This document shows positions 1 to 8,403 of a DNA stretch of 64,000 bases, piece after piece. The stretch spans positions 77,501 through 141,500 of the forward strand of contig JAYRWH010000058.1 in assembly GCA_041918155.1 (NCBI GenBank), read 5' to 3'. The translations under genes were made by a program, and so were the position numbers. The notes under the pieces were generated by a model. It ran no database searches, was not told where the DNA came from, and worked only from the letters and a program-made list of their open reading frames with translations. This DNA is from UBA668 sp041918155 (GTDB lineage Bacteria > Actinomycetota > Acidimicrobiia > Acidimicrobiales > Ilumatobacteraceae). Numbering within the stretch: the stretch's first letter is position 1; every line of letters starts with the position of its first letter.

Positions 1-1
1 G

Positions 2-343
2 CCGATCTTCTGTCCGGTCGCCGAGGACCGCCCTGGCCCGACCGTGAACAACGGCTCGGGCAAGTTCGTCTCCGTCGCCCGGCCCGACGACCTCGCGGTC
101 GGCGCGCTCACCCTGCGTCGGATCCGCGAGGTCCTGGAGATGATCGTCGCGGTGCGGCAGGGCAAGGGCGACACGAACCTGCACTTCCTGCACGGCACTG
201 AACTGTTCGGCGAGGCTGACGCACACCTGATGCCCGACGACCTGCACCCGAACGGCGAGGGCTACGCGCTGATGGCCGAGCGCTTCCACGAGCGCGTTGT
301 GGTGAACGGCCCGTTCGCGAAGGCAAAGCGGAGCGCGACGTGA
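2..343 (+). CDS. GDSL/SGNH hydrolase, C-terminal part (5' end outside the window)
   Basis: The frame is open from base 2 and ends at 343, so only the last 113 codons are present. Near the end it carries DDLHPN, the SGNH-family block V (DxxH) that supplies the catalytic Asp and His. The Ser, Gly and Asn blocks would lie upstream and cannot be checked. Family members are usually esterases or carbohydrate deacetylases. The stop overlaps the GTG start of the next gene by four bases (GTGA), so the two are probably translationally coupled. That neighbour is a GH43-like protein, which suggests polysaccharide or glycoside deacylation. The substrate is unknown. Confidence 0.8.
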   Translation, partial: PIFCPVAEDRPGPTVNNGSGKFVSVARPDDLAVGALTLRRIREVLEMIVAVRQGKGDTNLHFLHGTELFGEADAHLMPDDLHPNGEGYALMAERFHERVVVNGPFAKAKRSAT

Positions 344-1452
344 TCTACACATCCATCCGGCCCGGCGAGGTGTGGCTCGACACCTCCGGCAATCGCATCC
401 AGGCTCACGGTGGCTCGATCTTCCACGAGGACGGCGTCTATTACTGGTACGGCGAGAACAAGGAACGCACGAAGCCGGACAACAGCATCTGGCACTGGGG
501 CATCCGCTGCTACTCGTCGACCGATCTCTACAACTGGGACGACCTCGGCCTGATCGTGCCGCCCCAGCCCGACGACGAGTCGTCGCCGTTGCATCCTGCG
601 CAGATGGTCGACCGGCCGCACATCATCCGTTCGCGCGAGACCGGCACGTACGTGTGCTGGATCAAGGTGATGTACCCCGACGGGTCACAGCGCTCTGTCG
701 TGCTCACCGCCGACCGGTTCGTGGGCCCGTACACGGTGGTGCACAGTGCTCTGCGCCCGCTCGGCATGAGCGCCGGCGACTTCGATCTCGTCGTCGACCC
801 TCACGATGGCAAGGCGTACTACTACTTCGAGCGTGTGCACAGTGAGTTGATCTGCGCCGATCTCACCGACGACTGCACGAACGTGACGGGGTACTACTCC
901 ACCCACTTCCCGTACGGCGTGCCGCCGTACGTGCGCGAGGCGCCCGCCCACTTCGTGCGCCACGGGCTGCACTACCTCATCACCTCGGGCACCACCGGCT
1001 ACCTGCCGAACCCGTCGATGGTGGCGAGCGCGCCCAGCTACCACGGGCCGTGGACGGTGCTCGGCGACCCGCACGTGGGCGACGCGTCGTTGTCGTCGTT
1101 CAACTCGCAGGTGACATCGGTGTTCGAGGTGCCGGGCAAGCAGGATCTGTACATCGCGCTGGCCGACCGCTGGCTGCCCGGCTTGCCGGCAGCAGCGGGG
1201 GAGAGCTTCGCCAACGGCGACCTCGTGCGCCGCATCGCCTCAGCGTCGGCGCAGCGCACCGACCCGCACGGTCGCTTCGGCACCGCTCAGGAGTTCACCA
1301 AAGAAGTACCGATCGGGCCGGAGGTCGCGCAGATGGTGCAGATGCGCTGCGACACCTCGATCGCCGACTATGTGTGGCTGCCGATCCGCTTCGAGGGCGA
1401 CGTGGCCCACCTCGACTGGCGCGACGAATGGAGCCTCGACGAGTTCGAGTGA
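340..1452 (+). CDS. glycoside hydrolase family 43-like protein
   Basis: 370 aa, starting with GTG inside the stop of the preceding GDSL gene. The N-terminus reads VWLDTSGNRIQAHGGSI followed by YYWYGENKERT, the opening of the GH43 five-bladed beta-propeller in the subgroup related to exo-beta-1,3-galactanases. Asp14 sits where the general base is expected. No signal peptide is visible, so a cytoplasmic enzyme is likely. Family members are exo-acting glycosidases on arabino-, xylo- or galacto-glycans. Exact specificity cannot be assigned. A palindromic terminator region follows directly. Confidence 0.75.
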   Translation: MIYTSIRPGEVWLDTSGNRIQAHGGSIFHEDGVYYWYGENKERTKPDNSIWHWGIRCYSSTDLYNWDDLGLIVPPQPDDESSPLHPAQMVDRPHIIRSRETGTYVCWIKVMYPDGSQRSVVLTADRFVGPYTVVHSALRPLGMSAGDFDLVVDPHDGKAYYYFERVHSELICADLTDDCTNVTGYYSTHFPYGVPPYVREAPAHFVRHGLHYLITSGTTGYLPNPSMVASAPSYHGPWTVLGDPHVGDASLSSFNSQVTSVFEVPGKQDLYIALADRWLPGLPAAAGESFANGDLVRRIASASAQRTDPHGRFGTAQEFTKEVPIGPEVAQMVQMRCDTSIADYVWLPIRFEGDVAHLDWRDEWSLDEFE

Positions 1453-1455
1453 TCC

Positions 1456-1505
1456 AGAACCCTGGTTCTCGACCCACATCGACCACGGCCGGCCGTGGTC
1501 GATGT
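1456..1505. terminator. bidirectional terminator region between convergent genes
   Basis: Two palindromes lie between the stops of the GH43-like gene (+) and the SDR gene (-). AGAACC-CT-GGTTCT is at 1456-1469. A perfect 30-bp inverted repeat is at 1476-1505, with half-arm ACATCGACCACGGCC. The second would fold into a very stable GC-rich hairpin on either strand. There is no strong T tract, as is common in actinobacterial terminators. Confidence 0.7.
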
Positions 1506-1530
1506 ATGACAAGAACGGCGGGTCAGCGGG

Positions 1531-2295
1531 TCACTTGGGGGCGAAGCGCTGTCCGGCGTCGAGGCGGATGGTGCCGCCGTTCAGCATCGGGTTGTCGATG
1601 ATCGCGCAGGCCAGGCGGGCGTACTCGTCGGGCTTGCCCGGGCGCTTGGGGAACGCTGCGTCGCGGGTGAGCGGGGCGAGGAATTCGTCGCTGAGCCCGG
1701 CCAGTGCGCCGGTCATGAACAGGCTGGGGGCGATGGCGTTCACACGGATGCCGTTGGGGCCGAGATCGCGGGCCATCGTCAACGACATGCCGGCGATGCC
1801 GGCCTTCGATGCGGCGTAGGCCACCTGGCCGATCTGGCCCTCGAAGGCTGCGATCGATGCGGTGTTGATGATGACACCGCGCTCGCCGTCGTCGTTGGGC
1901 TCGTTCTTGTTCATGTGCGCGGCCTGCAGGCGGTTGAGGTTGAACGTGGCGATCAGGTTGAGGTTCACGCAGCCCTGGAACGACTCGAGATCGTGGGGGC
2001 TGCCGTCCTTGCCCAGTGTCTTCTTGCCGATGCCGCCGCCGGCGGTGTTCACCGCCACGTCGAGGCCACCGAGGATCTCGACGGCGGCGTCGAGCGCGTG
2101 CTCGGTGCCCACATAATCGGTGACATCGCACTCGACGAAGTGGCCGCCGATCGCGGTGGCAACCTCGGGGCCGGCCGAGCCGGCGCGGTCGAGGATGACC
2201 ACCTTGCCGCCGGCCGCGGCGATCCGCTCGGCGGTGGCCCGGGCCATGCCCGACGCTCCACCGACCACCACTGCGCGCACCTTCGAGACGTCCAT
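1531..2295 (-). CDS. SDR-family dehydrogenase, 3-hydroxyacyl-CoA dehydrogenase type 2-like
   Basis: 254 aa. The start at 2295 is preceded by AAAGGA at proper spacing; the open frame extends further but without a ribosome site. The Rossmann glycine motif GGASGMA is at residues 12-18, Ser147 is in NTAS, and Tyr160/Lys164 form YAASK, so the catalytic set is complete. The segment after the glycine motif and the long loop around NEPNDDGERG resemble HSD17B10-type enzymes that oxidise 3-hydroxyacyl-CoAs or steroid alcohols. A close paralogue lies at 10411-11202. The gene is divergent from the alpha/beta hydrolase at 2490, with a large palindromic operator between them. Confidence 0.85.
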   Translation of the reverse strand: MDVSKVRAVVVGGASGMARATAERIAAAGGKVVILDRAGSAGPEVATAIGGHFVECDVTDYVGTEHALDAAVEILGGLDVAVNTAGGGIGKKTLGKDGSPHDLESFQGCVNLNLIATFNLNRLQAAHMNKNEPNDDGERGVIINTASIAAFEGQIGQVAYAASKAGIAGMSLTMARDLGPNGIRVNAIAPSLFMTGALAGLSDEFLAPLTRDAAFPKRPGKPDEYARLACAIIDNPMLNGGTIRLDAGQRFAPK

Positions 2296-2419
2296 GTCAG
2301 TCCTTTCGTTTCCCCAGGTCGCAGAGCGTAGAGGGCTGTGATCGCTCGGCGCTAGTTGCGTTCTCGCGCCGACGGACTGGGGCACCCGCGAGGTCGACCC
2401 GATGGTTGACGGCTTGGCA

Positions 2420-2451
2420 CCCAGATGCTAAACACATGTTCAGCATCTGGG
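2420..2451. promoter_or_regulatory. 32-bp palindromic operator over a candidate promoter
   Basis: The arms CCCAGATGCT and AGCATCTGGG flank a core of form TGCTnAACAnnTGTTnAGCA. On the + strand TTGACG at 2406-2411 is followed after 17 bases by TAAACA at 2429-2434, so the palindrome covers the proposed -10 box, as expected for repression. The same core pattern recurs at 19483-19502 beside a TetR gene. It lies between the divergent SDR (start 2295) and hydrolase (start 2490) genes and may control both. Confidence 0.65.
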
Positions 2452-2489
2452 CGTGAGCGAAGGTGCCGGCCAGTCAGGAGCAGCAGACG

Positions 2490-3839
2490 ATGACCATGGT
2501 GACCCTTTCCGAACTCCGGCTGCTGCCCGACGACGGCTCGCCCGTGTTCAGCCCGTACGCGTGCGACACGCCCTCGCTCGCCGAGCACGACTATGTGCAG
2601 GAGGAGTGGGTGGCTTCGGGCATGGAGGATGGTCACGCCTACGAGACCACGTTGTGCGTGCGCCGGCCGCGTGACGCGGCGCGCTGCAGCGGCACGGTGA
2701 TCGTGGAGACGCTGCACGTGCACGGCATCGCGCCCGTGTGGTTGTACACCGGCGAGTACATCGTGCGTTCGGGGCACACGTGGGTGTGCGTGACCGCACA
2801 GAAGTTCACGCTCGACATGCACGTGAAGGGCTCGAACCCTGCGAGGTACGCGGCGATGCACATCGAGGGGCCTGACACCTCGGACTTCGACCCGATGCCG
2901 CGCCTCGACCAGCCCGACACGGCGGAGTTCTTCTGGTCGGAGTGCGAGCGCCGGGCCCGCGCCGCGAGCGCCATCCTCGCCCAGGTCGGCGCGGCGCTGC
3001 GTGCGCCCGGCGGGCCGGTGGCGAACGCCGTCGCCGCCCGCGTCATCCTCGCCGGCCACTCGCAGACGGGCAGTGTGGCCAGCTACTACCTGCGCGACGT
3101 GCACCATCAGCAGCGCCTCGCCGGCGGCGCCTCGATCTACGACGGGTTCTTCCCCACGGGATTCCCGTTCGAGCCGTACCGCAACGTCGGGGTGCCGGTG
3201 GTGCACGTGATGAGCGAAGGCGATGTCGCCCGGCCCGACTTCGCGTTCCGCCCTGCATACGCGGGCCGGCGCTACCGCCGCGACGACAGCGACACGCCCG
3301 GCGACCAGTACCGCCTCTACGAGCTCGCCGGAATCGCGCACATGGGCACCCGTGTGCCGCCGTACAACGACGCATCGCTGTGGATGGCCACCTTCCCCGA
3401 CCAGGAGCGCGTCGCCTTCGGGCAGAGGATGAACAGCCTGCCCCACTTCGAGATGTTCAACATGTGCCTGCACCACCTCGTGCAGTGGGTGGCCTACGGC
3501 TCGGTGCCGCCGCGCGGTGAACGACTCCAGACGGGTTCCGATGGCTTCTTCGCCACCGACGAGCACGGCAACACGCTCGGGGGTGTGCGCTGCGCGCAGA
3601 TGGACGTGCCGCACACGAAGTACTTGGCCAACCCGCTGGGGCCCGATGGTCGTCCGAGCTATGTGACCGTCGGCGTCGACGAACCGTTCGACACGGCCAC
3701 GCTGCAGGAGTTGTACGGCGACCGGGCCACCTATGTCGAGCGCTTCAACACGCGGCTCGACGAGTTGATCGCGCACGGGTGGTTCCTGTCCGACGACGCA
3801 CCGGCGATGCGTACCGAAGCGCAGCAGATCGACTTCTGA
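2490..3839 (+). CDS. alpha/beta-hydrolase domain protein
   Basis: 449 aa. The ATG at 2490 is chosen because CAGGAG ends nine bases upstream; a GTG at 2463 would add nine residues. The nucleophile elbow GHSQTG is visible mid-protein, and the overall pattern matches the large alpha/beta-hydrolase (Abhydrolase_10-type) proteins common in actinobacterial catabolic clusters. It probably hydrolyses an ester or lactone. A CocE-type hydrolase follows ten bases downstream, and both follow the operator at 2420-2451, suggesting one inducible unit. No signal peptide is seen. The substrate is unknown. Confidence 0.75.
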   Translation: MTMVTLSELRLLPDDGSPVFSPYACDTPSLAEHDYVQEEWVASGMEDGHAYETTLCVRRPRDAARCSGTVIVETLHVHGIAPVWLYTGEYIVRSGHTWVCVTAQKFTLDMHVKGSNPARYAAMHIEGPDTSDFDPMPRLDQPDTAEFFWSECERRARAASAILAQVGAALRAPGGPVANAVAARVILAGHSQTGSVASYYLRDVHHQQRLAGGASIYDGFFPTGFPFEPYRNVGVPVVHVMSEGDVARPDFAFRPAYAGRRYRRDDSDTPGDQYRLYELAGIAHMGTRVPPYNDASLWMATFPDQERVAFGQRMNSLPHFEMFNMCLHHLVQWVAYGSVPPRGERLQTGSDGFFATDEHGNTLGGVRCAQMDVPHTKYLANPLGPDGRPSYVTVGVDEPFDTATLQELYGDRATYVERFNTRLDELIAHGWFLSDDAPAMRTEAQQIDF

Positions 3840-3848
3840 GGAGTGACG

Positions 3849-5552
3849 ATGACGGTCGAAGTGTTCGACGAACTGGACGTGATGGTGCCGATGCGCGACG
3901 GCGTGCGCTTGCGCGCCGACGTGTTCCGCCCGGTGGGCGATGGGCCGTACCCGGTGCTGGTGATGCGCTACCCGTACAGCCCGCGCGACGGCTTCATGTC
4001 GATGTTCGGGCGCATGGCGGCCCAGCAGGGCTACGCAGTGGTGGTGCAGAGCTGCCGTGGCCGGTATGGGTCGGAAGGTGTGTTCTACCCGTTCGTGCCC
4101 GATGTCGCCGACAGCTACGACACCGTCGAGTGGGCCGCGGCACAGTCGTGGTCGAACGGCAAGGTGGGGATGTACGGCGTGTCGTACAGCGGGATGAGCC
4201 AGTGGACCGCGGCGATCTCGCGCCCGCCGCACCTGGTTTGCATCGCTCCGAGCCTGTGCACGTGGGACTGGACCGTCGGCGGCTGGTACCAGAACGACGG
4301 GGTGCTGACCATGGGCCTCGACGTGTTGTGGAGCGCGCAGATGACGGCGCACGAGGCCGAGCGCCGAGGCGTCGACTCGCCGCTGCCCGAGTTCGCAGAA
4401 GTGGCGCGGATGATCGACGGGGGAGCCCTCGGCAACCTCGACAAGCTCGGCGAGTTCCTCGCCATCCAGGTTGCTGCGGTGCAACCGCTGCTCGCCCAGC
4501 GCCCGCTCCGGGAGATCGCCGAGTTCGTGGAGTTGGCGCCGTGGTTCCGTGACTGGTGCGACCACCCGGATGAGGCCGACCCGTACAACCGTGCCACCAG
4601 CGCCGCGGCGCGGGCGACGGAGATCGACCTGCCGGTGCTGCACGTGGTGGGGTGGCAGGACTACTTCACCAAGGGCGGGCTGCAGGCCTACACCACGCTG
4701 CGCCGCGAGGCAGCCACCGAGGCGGCGCGACAGGGGCAGCGCCTCCTCGCCGGCCCGTGGAACCACAACGGCGGTTCGGCGCGCTCCGATGCCGGTTGGA
4801 ACGCCGGCTTCTTCTTCGACTTCTCCGCCGAATCCACCATGATGCGCTTCTTCGCCGAACACCTGAAGGGCGAGGCCCCGGTGGCCGATGCCGCGCCCGT
4901 GAAGATCTACGTGATGGGCGCGAACGAGTGGCGCGACGAGCACGAGTGGCCCTTGGCGCGCACCGAGTGGACCGCGTACCACCTGCACGCGGGCGGCCGA
5001 CTCGCCGGCGAGGCGCCCGCCGAGAACCCGCCAGAGCGCTACACGTACGACCCTCGCGATCTCGTCCCCGGACCGCTCGCGATCGGGCCGACGCTCGACG
5101 ACCAGATCGACTTCGACGCGGTGGCAGCGCGACCCGACGTCCTCACGTACTCCACCGAGCCGTTCGCCACCGAAGTGGAGGTCACCGGCCCGGTTCGTGT
5201 CGAGCTGTGGGCCGCTTCGTCAGCGGTGAGCACCGACTTCGTCGCCAAGCTGATCGAGGTGTTCGCCGACGGCACGTGTGTGTCCCTGTGCCAGGGCGTG
5301 GTGCGCACTCACGGAGCGACCGCTGGAGCGGTGTACCGCCACGAGATCGACCTCGCGGCCACGAGCGTGGTGGTGAAGGCCGGCCACCACCTGCGCCTGC
5401 AGGTGGCCTCGAGCGAGTACCCCACCTACGAGCCCAACCCGAACACCGGCGGCCGCATCACCCACAGCACCGAGTCCGTGGTGGCGGCACAGTCCGTGTA
5501 CCACGACCCGCTCCACCCCTCACGGGTGGTGCTGCCCATCATCCCTGGCTGA
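3849..5552 (+). CDS. CocE/NonD family hydrolase
   Basis: 567 aa. The ATG at 3849 has GAGGAG five bases upstream, overlapping the previous stop; a GTG at 3843 is an alternative. The N-terminal alpha/beta-hydrolase domain has Ser112 in GVSYSG, matching the cocaine-esterase nucleophile motif. From about residue 300 the protein looks like the C-terminal jelly-roll of the X-Pro dipeptidyl-peptidase/CocE family. Family members cleave esters or acyl-peptide bonds. It probably acts with the neighbouring hydrolase on an ester or lactone intermediate. It is convergent with the ACAD gene, 34 bases between stops. Confidence 0.85.
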   Translation: MTVEVFDELDVMVPMRDGVRLRADVFRPVGDGPYPVLVMRYPYSPRDGFMSMFGRMAAQQGYAVVVQSCRGRYGSEGVFYPFVPDVADSYDTVEWAAAQSWSNGKVGMYGVSYSGMSQWTAAISRPPHLVCIAPSLCTWDWTVGGWYQNDGVLTMGLDVLWSAQMTAHEAERRGVDSPLPEFAEVARMIDGGALGNLDKLGEFLAIQVAAVQPLLAQRPLREIAEFVELAPWFRDWCDHPDEADPYNRATSAAARATEIDLPVLHVVGWQDYFTKGGLQAYTTLRREAATEAARQGQRLLAGPWNHNGGSARSDAGWNAGFFFDFSAESTMMRFFAEHLKGEAPVADAAPVKIYVMGANEWRDEHEWPLARTEWTAYHLHAGGRLAGEAPAENPPERYTYDPRDLVPGPLAIGPTLDDQIDFDAVAARPDVLTYSTEPFATEVEVTGPVRVELWAASSAVSTDFVAKLIEVFADGTCVSLCQGVVRTHGATAGAVYRHEIDLAATSVVVKAGHHLRLQVASSEYPTYEPNPNTGGRITHSTESVVAAQSVYHDPLHPSRVVLPIIPG

Positions 5553-5586
5553 CGCGGCGAGGAGAGGCTGATAGGGCTCCGCCTCG

Positions 5587-6744
5587 TCAGCGAGGAACAC
5601 CACCGCGCTCGACGAGCTGCTGGGCGATCACGTTGCGTTGGATCTCGTTGGTGCCCTCGCCGACGATCATCAACGGCGCGTCGCGGAAGTAGCGCTCGAC
5701 GTCGAACTCGGTGGAGTACCCATAGCCGCCGTGGATGCGGATGGCGTCGAGTGCGATCTCCATCGCTGTCTCTGACGCGAAGAGCTTGGCCATGCCGGCC
5801 TCCATGTCGCACCGCTCGCCGGCGTCGAAGCGCTCGGCGGCGAACAGCGTCAACTGGCGCGCTGCCGTGAGCTTGGTGGCCATGTTGGCCAGGTAGTTGC
5901 CGATCGACTGATGCTTCCAGATCGGCTTGCCGAACGATTCACGGTCCTGCGCGTACTGGAGCGCGTCGTCGAAGGCAGCCTGCGCGACGCCGAGGGCACG
6001 CGCGGCCACCTGGATCCGGCCGGTCTCGAGACCCTTCATCATCTGGGCGAACCCGCGGCCCTCGCTCTCGCCGAGCAGCGATGTGCACGGAGTGCGGTAG
6101 TCGTCGAAGATCAGCTCGCAGCTCTCGACGCCCTTGTAACCGAGTTTGGGTAGATCCTTCGACACGGTCAGGCCCGGACCGTGCTCGACGAGGAGGATGC
6201 TGATGCCGCGATGCTTCGGTTGCGCCGCGGGATCGGTCTTGCACATCACGGCGATCAACCCCGACCGGCGGGCGTTGGTGATCCAGGTCTTCGAACCGTT
6301 GACGACGTATTCGTCGCCCTCGCGAACGGCAACAGTGCGCATCGCCTGCAGATCGGAGCCACCCCCGGGCTCCGTGAGCGCCATGGTGGCGCGTACCTCG
6401 CCCGTCGCCATGCGCGGCAGGTAGTGCTTCTGCTGCTCGCGTGTAGCGAAGGCGAGGATCAGCTTCGACACCACCGTGTGCCCACCCATCGCGCCGGCCA
6501 GGCTCATCCACCCGCGCGCCAGCTCCTCGGTGACGTGCACGTAACACGGCATCGACACGGGCGTGCCGCCGAACTCTTCGGGGATCGCCAGGCCGAAGAT
6601 GCCGAGATCCTTCATCTGCTCGATCATCCGCTCGGGGTACTCGTTGGCGTGCTCGATCGCCTGCACGAACGGTCGTACGTCGCGCTCGACGAAGTCGCGG
6701 ACGGTGTTCACGATGAGCTGTTCGGTGTCGTTCAGGGTGGCCAT
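5587..6744 (-). CDS. acyl-CoA dehydrogenase
   Basis: 385 aa. The start at 6744 gives a normal ACAD N-terminus (MATLNDTEQLIV); the frame is open further upstream but that stretch is not ACAD-like. It shows the FAD/substrate-loop signature ALTEPGGGSDLQ, the helix YAQDRESFGKPI, and VGEGTNEIQR near the end. The Glu before GT matches the medium-chain ACAD catalytic base, so this is a complete homotetramer-type enzyme, unlike the paired ACADs elsewhere in the window. It stands alone and is divergent from the HNH gene. Confidence 0.9.
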   Translation of the reverse strand: MATLNDTEQLIVNTVRDFVERDVRPFVQAIEHANEYPERMIEQMKDLGIFGLAIPEEFGGTPVSMPCYVHVTEELARGWMSLAGAMGGHTVVSKLILAFATREQQKHYLPRMATGEVRATMALTEPGGGSDLQAMRTVAVREGDEYVVNGSKTWITNARRSGLIAVMCKTDPAAQPKHRGISILLVEHGPGLTVSKDLPKLGYKGVESCELIFDDYRTPCTSLLGESEGRGFAQMMKGLETGRIQVAARALGVAQAAFDDALQYAQDRESFGKPIWKHQSIGNYLANMATKLTAARQLTLFAAERFDAGERCDMEAGMAKLFASETAMEIALDAIRIHGGYGYSTEFDVERYFRDAPLMIVGEGTNEIQRNVIAQQLVERGGVPR

Positions 6745-6915
6745 GAGACTTGTTCCTCGGGATGAGCTACGGGCGGTCGAAGTGCGCATCGGCAAACGTA
6801 CGCAGTTCACGGGTGACGTCGATGCCGGTCGGGGGTTGTACATCACTTCTTCGTAGCCCGTGACGGCCGGCCGCTCCAGCCGTCGGCCGGCGATCGTCGC
6901 TGAGTTCACGTATTC

Positions 6916-6933
6916 GGATTTCGAAAGAAATCC
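6916..6933. repeat. perfect inverted repeat with a GAAA centre
   Basis: GGATTTC at 6916-6922 and GAAATCC at 6927-6933 flank GAAA. It lies in the 247-bp gap between the divergent ACAD (start 6744) and HNH (start 6992) genes. It could be a regulator site or, as RNA, a short hairpin with a GNRA tetraloop. The remainder of the gap shows a weak candidate promoter (TTGTGT near 6955, ATAGGT near 6978) but nothing else recognisable. Confidence 0.4.
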
Positions 6934-6991
6934 CTGGTCAATAGGTGTTTTCTGGTTGTGTCGGCGCGCGCCGTCTGATAGGTTCACGAAC

Positions 6992-8182
6992 ATGAGTTCG
7001 ATGATCTCGTCAGCACTGGACGACACGGATTTCTTCCTATCGCCCGACGAATTCGTCGACGAGATGGTCGCTCACGAGCGCAATTCGGCCCGCCTCGCGT
7101 TGGCGCTGCGGCGGCTCGAGAACTCGGGTGAACTGGCCACCCACGACAAGGCACTCACCACCCGCGCCTGGCTGCGCGACAGGGCCCGGATGACCGACGA
7201 GCAGGCCGGCCGCTGGGTCAGTCGGGCACGTTTGCTCGATCGCTTCACCACGGTCGCCGACCGTGCCCTCACTGGTGAGTTGTCGGCCGGCCAGATCGAT
7301 GTGCTGCGCGCGTTCTGCCCGCCGCGGCTGCGTCCGTTGATGGACGACCACCAACACGAGGTGATACCCACCCTCACCAGCCTCAGCACGGCCGACACGA
7401 TCAAGGTGATGGACGACTGGCGCAAAAAGGCCGAGGCGATCATCGAGGGCAGCGAACCCCACGCCGAGCCGCAGCGGTCGTTGTCCATGACCACCGCCTC
7501 CGATGGTGGGCTGTTGGGCAAGTTCGAACTCCACGGCGGCGCTGCGGCAGAGGTCGCCGCCGCGCTCAAGACCGCCTCCACCTACGAGGGCGAACACGAC
7601 ACCCGCACCAAGTTGGAACGCGACGCCGACGCACTGCACGACGTCTGTGCGTTCTACAACCGTCAGAACGACAAGCCCACCACCAAGCGCCGCCACCCTC
7701 ACGTCGAGCTGTCGTTGCGCGGCGACACCCTCACCAGCGACCTCCTGCTCGCCGAGCACCCCGAAACGGGGCGCCTGTTCGATCACGCCACCACCGAAAC
7801 GGTGTTGTGCGACTGTCTCATCCACCAGATCATGCTCGGCACGAACGAACTGCCCATCGGCTACGGGCGGGCCCGCTACAGCGTGCCCCGCCACCTGTTC
7901 CGCCTCACCGCCCAACGAGACGGTGGCTGCCGCTTCCCCGGCTGCGACCGCCCCGTGTCGCACTGCGACGCCCACCACCTGCACCACTGGCGCAAAGGCG
8001 GCTTCACCGACTACGACAACCTCGGGTTGCTCTGCAGCCGCCACCACCACCTCGTGCACCGCGAGAAAGTGATCGTGAAAGTACTGCCCAGCGCCGAGAT
8101 GCACTTCACCTGGCCAGACGGCACCCACCGCATCACCCAACCCCGCGGCAAACCACCCAAAGTGCCCTTGCCACCCGTGTGA
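6992..8182 (+). CDS. DUF222 and HNH-endonuclease domain protein
   Basis: 396 aa. The ATG at 6992 is preferred; the frame is open to 6860 but that part has no domain character. Residues of roughly 20-280 match the helical DUF222 region. The C-terminus carries an HNH motif: CRFPGC, then CDAHHLHHW, GGFTDYDNLGLLC and SRHHHLVH, with metal-binding and catalytic His residues all present. These proteins are abundant multicopy genes in actinobacteria, sometimes linked to the REP13E12 repeat. Their role is unsettled (mobile or DNA-processing nuclease). No flanking repeats or transposase are seen. A strong hairpin follows the stop. Confidence 0.85.
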   Translation: MSSMISSALDDTDFFLSPDEFVDEMVAHERNSARLALALRRLENSGELATHDKALTTRAWLRDRARMTDEQAGRWVSRARLLDRFTTVADRALTGELSAGQIDVLRAFCPPRLRPLMDDHQHEVIPTLTSLSTADTIKVMDDWRKKAEAIIEGSEPHAEPQRSLSMTTASDGGLLGKFELHGGAAAEVAAALKTASTYEGEHDTRTKLERDADALHDVCAFYNRQNDKPTTKRRHPHVELSLRGDTLTSDLLLAEHPETGRLFDHATTETVLCDCLIHQIMLGTNELPIGYGRARYSVPRHLFRLTAQRDGGCRFPGCDRPVSHCDAHHLHHWRKGGFTDYDNLGLLCSRHHHLVHREKVIVKVLPSAEMHFTWPDGTHRITQPRGKPPKVPLPPV

Positions 8183-8186
8183 GGGC

Positions 8187-8204
8187 GTGCCCGGTCACGG
8201 GCAC
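8187..8204 (+). terminator. hairpin terminator after the HNH gene
   Basis: GTGCCCG at 8187-8193 and CGGGCAC at 8198-8204 form a perfect seven-bp stem with loop GTCA, four bases after the HNH stop. It separates that gene from the zinc-ribbon gene. Confidence 0.65.
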
Positions 8205-8216
8205 TTGCGCGCGATC

Positions 8217-8259
8217 TATGATCGCGGCAGCGCCGCTGGGGGCGAGCGCGAAGGAGGTC
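8217..8259 (+). promoter_or_regulatory. candidate -10 box and strong ribosome binding site of the zinc-ribbon gene
   Basis: TATGAT at 8217-8222 is a good -10 hexamer; no convincing -35 is visible. AAGGAGGT at 8251-8258, near-ideal complementarity to the 16S tail, sits four bases before the ATG at 8263. This is the strongest ribosome site in the neighbourhood. Confidence 0.45.
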
Positions 8260-8262
8260 ACC

Positions 8263-8403
8263 ATGGAGCGCGGCAATGTTGTCGACGATGGGCCGATGGC
8301 CGCGGGCGGTGGCGCGGCAGCGCCGTCCACGGTGCCGTGCCGGGTGTGCGGGGAGGACCGTCCCGCTGCGCCGGGACCATGTCCCAGCTGCGGCATGGAC
8401 TGA
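8263..8403 (+). CDS. 46-aa zinc-ribbon-type mini-protein
   Basis: A short frame with a near-perfect ribosome site (AAGGAGGT). The product has an unstructured Gly/Ala-rich first half and ends CRVCGEDRPAAPGPCPSCGMD-like: two CxxC pairs (Cys26/Cys29 and Cys40/Cys43) ten residues apart. This is the layout of a small zinc ribbon as found in many short actinobacterial proteins. No known function. It overlaps the start of the next gene by 25 bases in another frame, so the pair is likely coupled and may act together. The Cys pattern plus ribosome site make it credible despite its size. Confidence 0.6.
   Translation: MERGNVVDDGPMAAGGGAAAPSTVPCRVCGEDRPAAPGPCPSCGMD

Noticed and set aside
1456..1470. 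GAGAACC/GGTTCT palindrome as a fourth GAGA/TTCTC operator
   Set aside because: It lies between convergent gene ends, where no promoter is expected; better explained as part of a terminator.
2393..2410. GTCGAC-N6-GTTGAC as a fourth RTCAAC operator
   Set aside because: One arm is the common GTCGAC; kept only as a weak possibility in the findings.
2352..4988. 878-aa open frame on the minus strand
   Set aside because: Opposite two convincing hydrolase genes with motifs and ribosome sites; rich in His/Arg/Val repeats typical of GC-rich antisense frames; no domain.
5553..5586. Terminator between CocE and ACAD genes
   Set aside because: Only an imperfect GC-rich pairing is visible; not convincing as a distinct feature.
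6860..6991. Upstream extension of the HNH gene
   Set aside because: The extra 44 codons lack a ribosome site and domain character and contain the palindrome at 6916-6933; the ATG at 6992 fits better.
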